From the NCBI RefSeq assembly GCF_933775445.1, contig NC_065878.1, positions 18,115,395 to 18,179,394 of the forward strand: 64,000 nucleotides of DNA. The letters are read 5' to 3'. Below are positions 58,340-64,000 of this stretch, piece after piece. The notes beneath the pieces are model-generated. The model was not told the origin of the DNA, did not search any database, and saw only the letters and a program-made list of their open reading frames with translations. Position numbers and translations under genes: made by a program. Within the stretch, counting starts at the first letter, position 1; each line of letters starts with the position of its first letter. This DNA comes from Argentina anserina. Its lineage: Eukaryota > Streptophyta > Magnoliopsida > Rosales > Rosaceae.

Positions 58340-60000
58340 CATGAATCTATAGCTCATTGAATCTCTTCATCATCTATACTTAGACAAAATTGAGAATCAA
58401 GAATTAGTTTTCATATGAACACATATGGGTATGAGTTCTTGCAACCGATTGTACTACGTTCTCTCGAACGTCGTAATCTGATTACATAAGCTCTCAGTGG
58501 TCTGGAGGCATTTAAAGTCCCTCGGGCACTCTCATATATGCGTCAAGATCCCTTTACAGATATTCTATGACCACTATCATATGCTGCAAATCAGTTTTCA
58601 TGGACACTACTATTGATCAAGTAGGGGAAAACAATTATGTCCATAACGAGAGAATATAACTCATCGTAGTGAATACTAGGATAATGAGACAATCTTTGCG
58701 CCATAAGTCCTGCAAATATCACATGACTTCATCTTTCTTATTATACTTACGAACAATGACTAACATAACAAGTCTAGTTCAGCCTGTATTGATTCTCTCC
58801 ACTTCGGTCAAGTTGCTCATCGTTGATACTTTATAACGGAATAAGAGCATAACCGAATACATCATCAATACATTAAACACAGGCGCGTGGTTATACGATC
58901 AATTTGTGAGATTTATATTATTCTCTAACATCAACAAAAGGAGTCTGTAGCGTCCCACAGAAATTTAGTTGATACATATGTTTAGAGAATATCTCTTGAT
59001 GATGGGCGAAATATTTATGCATACGCACCTCGCTTCTTTCTAGTTTCGATTCCAGATAATAATTGTCTCCCCCTCATCTAGGTAGGAGCCAAGACCGAAG
59101 CTATGACCCTTACTAGTCTATCTCTGCGTTTGCCGCCCTTATTTGTGGTGCAATACCACGGGGGCCGACAACACCACAGCGTACAATGGTGTCATCGCCG
59201 ACTTTTTTCTCACTGTTAGGGATGGTGTCAATGGTGCTAGGACCATGTCATATGAAATTATCTCATATTTTGAAAGTTCCAACCTTACCGGCACATCACA
59301 ACATTTATGTGCGATCTCGTCACTTTCGCAATATCGGTAAAGTCATTGAGCATCGAATCTTTGACTTTCTGGAGGTTGATAATGCGTTGCACTTATTGCT
59401 TACTCAGAGCAGTGCGAGATCTTAATGAGACATAATGCCACACCACGTCAATTTCTAGTGTTAAAACCGGAATAGGAGCATTCCATATCTCCCCCTAACG
59501 ACGGAAAATATGTCTCATCAAAATGATCGTCTGCTAATATCGCATGATAGAGATTCACGGTTGTAGATTTGGCGGACAAGTGTTGGTGATTCATAAATCA
59601 TAACCAACAAAAATACTTAATCGTTTCAAGTAGACCCATTGAGATTACTACAATAGAGGCACATAAACAACTTAACCAAATAAGCGTTAGTGAAAAGAAT
59701 GTTGGGATCGTATCTAGTAACCATCTGGTACGCACTAAACGCTTGACAAGTTGTGGGTCTGAAACGAATGTGTGTCGCTACATGCAACATCATTACATAT
59801 CCCCATGAAAAAATCGGAAGCTTAGTACCCATAACCAAGTCTGAGCTCTACTAGATCGTGTAGTGAATGAATATGAAGAATAATATGTTCAACGACGATC
59901 CCAGTAGATATGCAAAACGAAATCATCAAAGTAGTGGAGATGAACTCTCTAATGGTATCCAATCAAATAGATTTGAGATGATGGAAAAGGTGGTGAGCCT
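58340..60000 (-). pseudogene. Copia pol relic: integrase and reverse transcriptase fragments
   Basis: Read on the minus strand from 60000 down, there are integrase pieces: STGIVVEHIILHIHS near 59930 and TKLPIFSWGYVMMLHVATHI then FRPTTCQAFSAYQMV (59626-59838), which match the copia 'LPxxxWGxAxLHAA' region. Further left are LQKVKDSMLND and IAKVTRSH (about 59290-59360), IDDVFGYALI (about 58840), and reverse-transcriptase-like QRLSHYPSIHYDELYSLVMD then FPYLI (about 58600-58690). Stops and shifts occur throughout. The gene order fits copia (integrase before RT). Confidence 0.8.
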
Positions 60001-60375
60001 TTATGATGATGATCATAGCTAAAAACTTTAGCAAATGCAGCGTTCAATGTGGAAAGCAAAGCGAGTGTGACAAACGCGTTGATGCTCTTAACCTATACCA
60101 TAAAAATACCGAAATTTGTGAAATTGCAGCTTACCGGTTTGAAACTGTCGTCAGAAAATTCCTGGGTGCCCAGAAGCAATTTTTTGGTGTCCTCACTATT
60201 TTCAATTTTTTTTTGGTTTTTTCTATCCTTTCTGACGACAATGTTGTCGGTAATTCTCAACTTTACTGGCTATGCTAAAAGAGAAGGCTGCCAGACATGC
60301 TGGAGGTTAGGACTTGGGTTAATATTTCTGGTGGCCTCGTTGCTGAAACATTGTAGAACAAAGTGCATGATAATG

Positions 60376-60591
60376 TGTTTGAGGAGGAACGAAATGAGAA
60401 TAATAATGACGTAATGGAACAGAACATAACCCTTTATTAATTGATAATGTGGCCTATATATAGGCATTACATAACCACAATCCCATTGGATTCAGAGTCC
60501 TAATCTATTACAGAGATCTGAACCTATCTATAACTAGAAACCTAATAAGGCTAAGACACACACACACAAAGGTATAATATTAATTCTCCTA
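60376..60591 (-). repeat. LTR-like repeat B (right)
   Basis: This is the upstream LTR of the copia relic on the minus strand. It begins at the left with TGTTTGAGGAGGAACGAAAT and carries the same internal blocks as repeat A. Roughly four of five positions agree with A by eye. Confidence 0.75.
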
Positions 60592-60957
60592 GAGCACATT
60601 TCTATTTTTAGAGTCCCAAACAAGGTAATTCATGAAAAAGAATTATGATTTTTCATCCTTCATTAAATTTCATTTTTATACATTCTTAACAAATAAATGA
60701 TCAACCTCTTCAAACAATCAGTTCATCCCTTTCTCTTATATATATATATATATATTAATATACTAATCACTGTAAAAAGTAGCATTATATATCCAATAAT
60801 GACATATTGTGATTTTTTAATTCAAGTGTATTATAGGTTTTTATATGGTGTATTTAGTAAAAATATTGGAATGAGAATTGAAATAGGTAGTGTATTAAGT
60901 ATGAGTGTGTATTAAGAGATTTGTGGTGTATTTTAAAATATCTCAAAAAGTAATTAT

Positions 60958-61162
60958 TGTTCGAGGAGGAACAAAACGTGTAATTTTCTATAATAACAAC
61001 GTAATATTACGTAACGTTCCTCTTTATTTATGGATAATGAGATATATACAGGTATTACATACAGAGTATCCCGAAGAATCATAGATTCATAACTATTAAT
61101 CTACTATAATAAGGAAAACCTACTTAGGTTAAGACACATGAGAATAGAACTGTAATATTTGA
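60958..61162 (-). repeat. LTR-like repeat C, outside the element
   Basis: A third, more diverged copy starts TGTTCGAGGAGGAACAAAAC at its left end and keeps CTTTATTTATGGATAATGAG, ATTACATACAGAGTATCC and GGTTAAGACACATGAGAATA. No pol sequence lies beside it, so it may be a solo LTR or the remnant of a second element. Confidence 0.7.
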
Positions 61163-61970
61163 AATAATTATTATTTTATTAAAATTTTATTAGATTTTCG
61201 TACAAAACTGAATGATACTCTTTTGCACTCTAAGAACGAATAGTAACAATCTCCATTGACCATAGTAACTATTCCTTGAAAAAGTACATAAATAATCAGA
61301 ATGGTTTGACCAAAATGTCTGAGATGCTCTTGACGCTCACAACGAATTAATATAAGTCGAGGCAAAATCCAAAGAATAACATTTCAAAAGCTTCTACATG
61401 TTGTAATTCAATCTACAAAAATCATAAACAAAGATGCATGTTGTATATATATTTTTCTCAAGACTGGAATACTTATCAATATAATTCTCATACTTACCAT
61501 AATTGGAGAAGCATTACTTAATAAAACGTCAGTAATAATGCTAAATATTGTGACTACATCAACTCTATTCGCTTTCTCTTTCTTTCTTCTCTTTTCCATA
61601 TCCAAAACAATTAACATGAAAAATATATTATGAGTAAACTCCGATATGCGTTGATGTTGTATAGTATGTTGTAATACAACCACCTATATTTGTTGTTGAA
61701 GTTGTTTCTCCAATTTGTTCTCCGGTCGGGCAATGGATATTCAGCCAAATTATAGCATCAACGGGGAAAAAGAACTTCTCCATTGGTGACTGCAATAAAT
61801 GATGATACCACAAGTCCTTAATTCTTCACAGAGCAAAAGAGAAGCAATTAGTAAATGTTAATATGTATCTAATAACAAATGAAATCGAAAAATATACACA
61901 TTCAGGCTGTAATAAACTCTTGAATACAACTTACAGCTTAATTTGTTGAGCTCATAAACTTAAAAAAGTG
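61163..61970. other. Gene-free AT-rich stretch
   Basis: No recognised gene lies here; open frames are short and match no family known to me. Confidence 0.5.
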
Positions 61971-62360
61971 CTGGTAAAAGTTTATAAGGGAATACTGCCA
62001 GATGAAATGATAATTACAATAAAGAGGTACTCCAATTTTCTTCTAATTATAACGATCATTAAATTGAAAATAAAGTGATTATTCTTTCTAAGCTCAACTA
62101 CATACTTTCAAGATCAGCTATGAGACTTGTAGATTCAAAACTCTTAGACTTGAGACTAAATATTCCAAGTTAGTATGAGAGTACATTCCAAACTACACTC
62201 TCAATAAACACATGTATGGAAAAAGTAAAAAAAAAACACATTTGTCATTGAAACTACGAACGAAGATAGTAGTTGAAACTGCTAGAGCATTAGCATACTT
62301 GCAATACTATTTGCCCACGCCAATCATCCATGCTAATATGAAGTCAAAATATACTTTTAT
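61971..62360 (+). pseudogene. Wall-associated-kinase-like kinase fragment
   Basis: Pieces of a receptor kinase domain appear in the right order: LVKVYKGILPDEMIITIK (61971-62027, end of the glycine loop and catalytic Lys), ENKVIILSKLNYI (about 62064-62105), HMYGKSKKKTHLSLKLRTKI (62209-62268), and VETARALAYLQY then PTPIIHANMKS (to about 62350). Frames change and stops intervene between blocks. The catalytic loop reads HANMKS where active relatives have HRDVKS, so the catalytic Asp is gone. The glycine loop proper and everything after the catalytic loop are missing. The match is to WAK-like kinases, judged by eye. Confidence 0.75.
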
Positions 62361-64000
62361 TTTCATACGGTTCCTCTCTTCATTTTTTGTTGTAAACTTG
62401 CTTAAAAGTTAAAACATACTTCCATCTTATTCACTTCGCTTATCCAATCAAAACCAATAGGTGTCATTCTCCTTAAAATAGATCTCTATTTAGGCATCCC
62501 ATAAATCACAGTCGTACGACGGGTTTTGAAGAAATTTACCCTATATAAATCGTAGTATTAGGTCAACGCCACAAAAACAAAGTCAAGTAAAACTCTATGT
62601 AAATATAACACATACACATCACTTTGATCAATCTTGGATGACATATTGCTAGCAAACAGAGTCTTAGCAGGGTTTTAGGCTACATTATAAAATCCAAAGA
62701 GTTGGAACATAATTGTGTGTGTATATATGCTTATAAACATGATGAAAGATTTGTAAAAGGAATATACCTATTGGGTGAAATCCAAGCTTAGATTGTATTA
62801 GACAAAAAATGTCAAATAGCTCAAGTTTTAATCTTGGGAAGTACTTACTTAGAATGTCATGCACATGTTTTTTAGCGACTCCTGCAACAATCTCAATTAT
62901 TCAACAAAGTTATCATCAGAAATTAAAAATGATTGGAAGTGTGAGATTACTTTTTTGCAAAAAATTCAGTCCACCTACATAGTTATTCTTATACAATGAC
63001 TTTTTTCATTCGCTCGGCTAGCTTGTTTTGAAACAATATTTCATGTTCCTCACTTTGGTTATCCAGTTAATACCCACGGTGTCAAACTCCTTAAAATAAA
63101 TGCACTAATGGACTAAAAAGTGGGGGTGGAGTGAGGGGTGGGCTGAAAAACGCATCCACCCATGTAGTATTGGCATGGGCTAATAATGGGTCTCACCTAA
63201 GATTGATCCAACCCGACCAAGAGGCGGACTAATTCTTGGTCCATGGATTGAGTTGGGTTAATTTCTCTATGGGCCCACATTTGCAGCCTATGTGCAACAC
63301 CAAACACGTTTTTAAGGGAAAAATGATTGTTTAAATAATGAGCATCTAAATTTGATCAAGATTTAACAATCTAAATTTGCAAACAACTTTAAATATATTT
63401 TATAAATTGTTTATATATATATATATATATATATGTATATTATGGTATTTTATCATATAAAATAAATAATTTTAAAGTTAATAATAAAAGTATAAGATAA
63501 TTATTACTTCTTAAAGAAAAAATAATTTTTAATACTATGTAAATAGTAATCGGTCTTTATATTGGTCTCATTGGTGTATTGTTAAACATAAGACTAAAGA
63601 CTGGTTTGGGTGAATAGTAGATTGAGCCAAGCTGAGAATTAGACCAACCCACCTAAAATGGGTGCATTTGCTCTTATGATAGATCTCCATGCAGGTAATT
63701 TATTGTTCAACTTCAACCAACAACGGTATGAAAATGTAAACCTTATCAAAGTATCAACCGAGGGTGATGAATCAACAACTCATAACGTTCTCTGACAATA
63801 ACGAAGAACAAAAACGATTAATGTTCATATGAATAAAATATAAATTAGATAAAACATACGTTATGAGTAAGACTTGTTTTTTTTTTTTCGTTTTTCCTTA
63901 CCCGCTATTGATCAGAGCAAGAGAGTGAACCAATTTGTCTAAAGTATTTTTCTCTTCTTCGCCAATTCCCATACTCTTCTTTAGCACTATGACTAAATCT
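62361..64000. other. Gene-free tail of the window
   Basis: This is AT-rich DNA with a TA tract near 63411-63434. The region about 63110-63330 is richer in GC, with CCCACC/GGTGGG-like motifs, and may be part of a transposon, but I could not define one. No coding region is supported. Confidence 0.5.

Larger units (their letters stand above)
57067..60591 (-). mobile_element. Degraded Ty1/copia retrotransposon
   Basis: Similar repeats at 57067-57272 and 60376-60591 border about 3.1 kb of decayed minus-strand pol sequence. Each repeat reads on the minus strand with a TATA motif (CTATATATA), then CAATAAAGGGTT or AATTAATAAAGGG, and an end in AACA, which fits LTRs whose 3' ends point left. Just inside the left repeat, minus-strand AGGGAGAGTC and a CTTTTGTTTTTACCC stretch resemble the polypurine tract and post-PPT region of copia elements. 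The span is shorter than a full element, so internal deletions are likely. No 5' gag region or primer binding site could be found. Confidence 0.8.

Noticed and set aside
63110..63330. GC-richer patch with GGTGGG/CCCACC motifs
   Set aside because: Possibly a transposon fragment, but no termini, duplication or coding sequence could be identified.
1..64000. tRNA, rRNA, CRISPR arrays, operons, riboswitches
   Set aside because: None seen. CRISPR, operons and ribosome binding sites are not expected in a plant nuclear genome, and no cloverleaf-like tRNA was noticed by eye; a tRNAscan run would settle this.

Overview
This is a eukaryotic nuclear window from a flowering plant. The genes carry many short AT-rich introns with GT...AG borders. 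The proteins are plant families: a PBS1-like receptor-like cytoplasmic kinase, lambda glutathione transferases, a clade-D PP2C, and a plastid/mitochondrial PGP synthase. LINE and Ty1/copia relics fill the gaps. Protein similarity suggests a rosid eudicot, possibly Rosaceae; this comes from memory, not from a search.

Layout. Positions 1-2181 hold no recognisable gene. Then come ELP6 (-, 2182-4271), a PBL27-like kinase (+, 5859-8836) and an 18-exon TBC/Rab-GAP gene (-, 10907-17433). Next is a dead LINE (18600-23556) split by an 862-bp solo-LTR-like insertion and by other foreign DNA. It is followed by PGP synthase (+, 25735-28111), two tandem GSTL genes that both look disabled (-, 28979-34618), and a clade-D PP2C (-, 35141-37634). 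Then come a nitrilase-like deaminated-glutathione amidase NLP1 (+, 40067-42394) and an ATS3/PLAT secreted protein (+, 43009-43572). A partial tandem duplicate of the NLP1-ATS3 block contains an inserted unknown 160-aa gene (-). The last genes are a long coiled-coil protein (-, 46056-49580) and a MAEA/GID9-type CTLH E3 subunit (+, 53264-56292). The final 7.7 kb is repeat-rich: a degraded copia element on the minus strand, an extra LTR piece and a wall-associated-kinase remnant.

Context. As I recall the Arabidopsis annotation, the series TBC/Rab-GAP, PGP synthase, GSTL, PP2C, coiled-coil protein, MAEA parallels At3g55020-At3g55070, and partly At2g39280-At2g39300. The core therefore looks like a conserved eudicot microsyntenic block into which ELP6, the kinase, NLP1 and ATS3 fall as neighbours. 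These are independent housekeeping and signalling genes rather than an operon or pathway cluster.

The most interesting features are the two tandem GSTL copies with independent lesions, a palindromic MITE with a perfect 9-bp target duplication in one GSTL intron, the duplicated NLP1-ATS3 block with an unknown gene inserted in the copy, and the nested transposons. I saw no clear sign of a wholly new biological system. All exon borders were read by eye from splice signals and reading-frame continuity.
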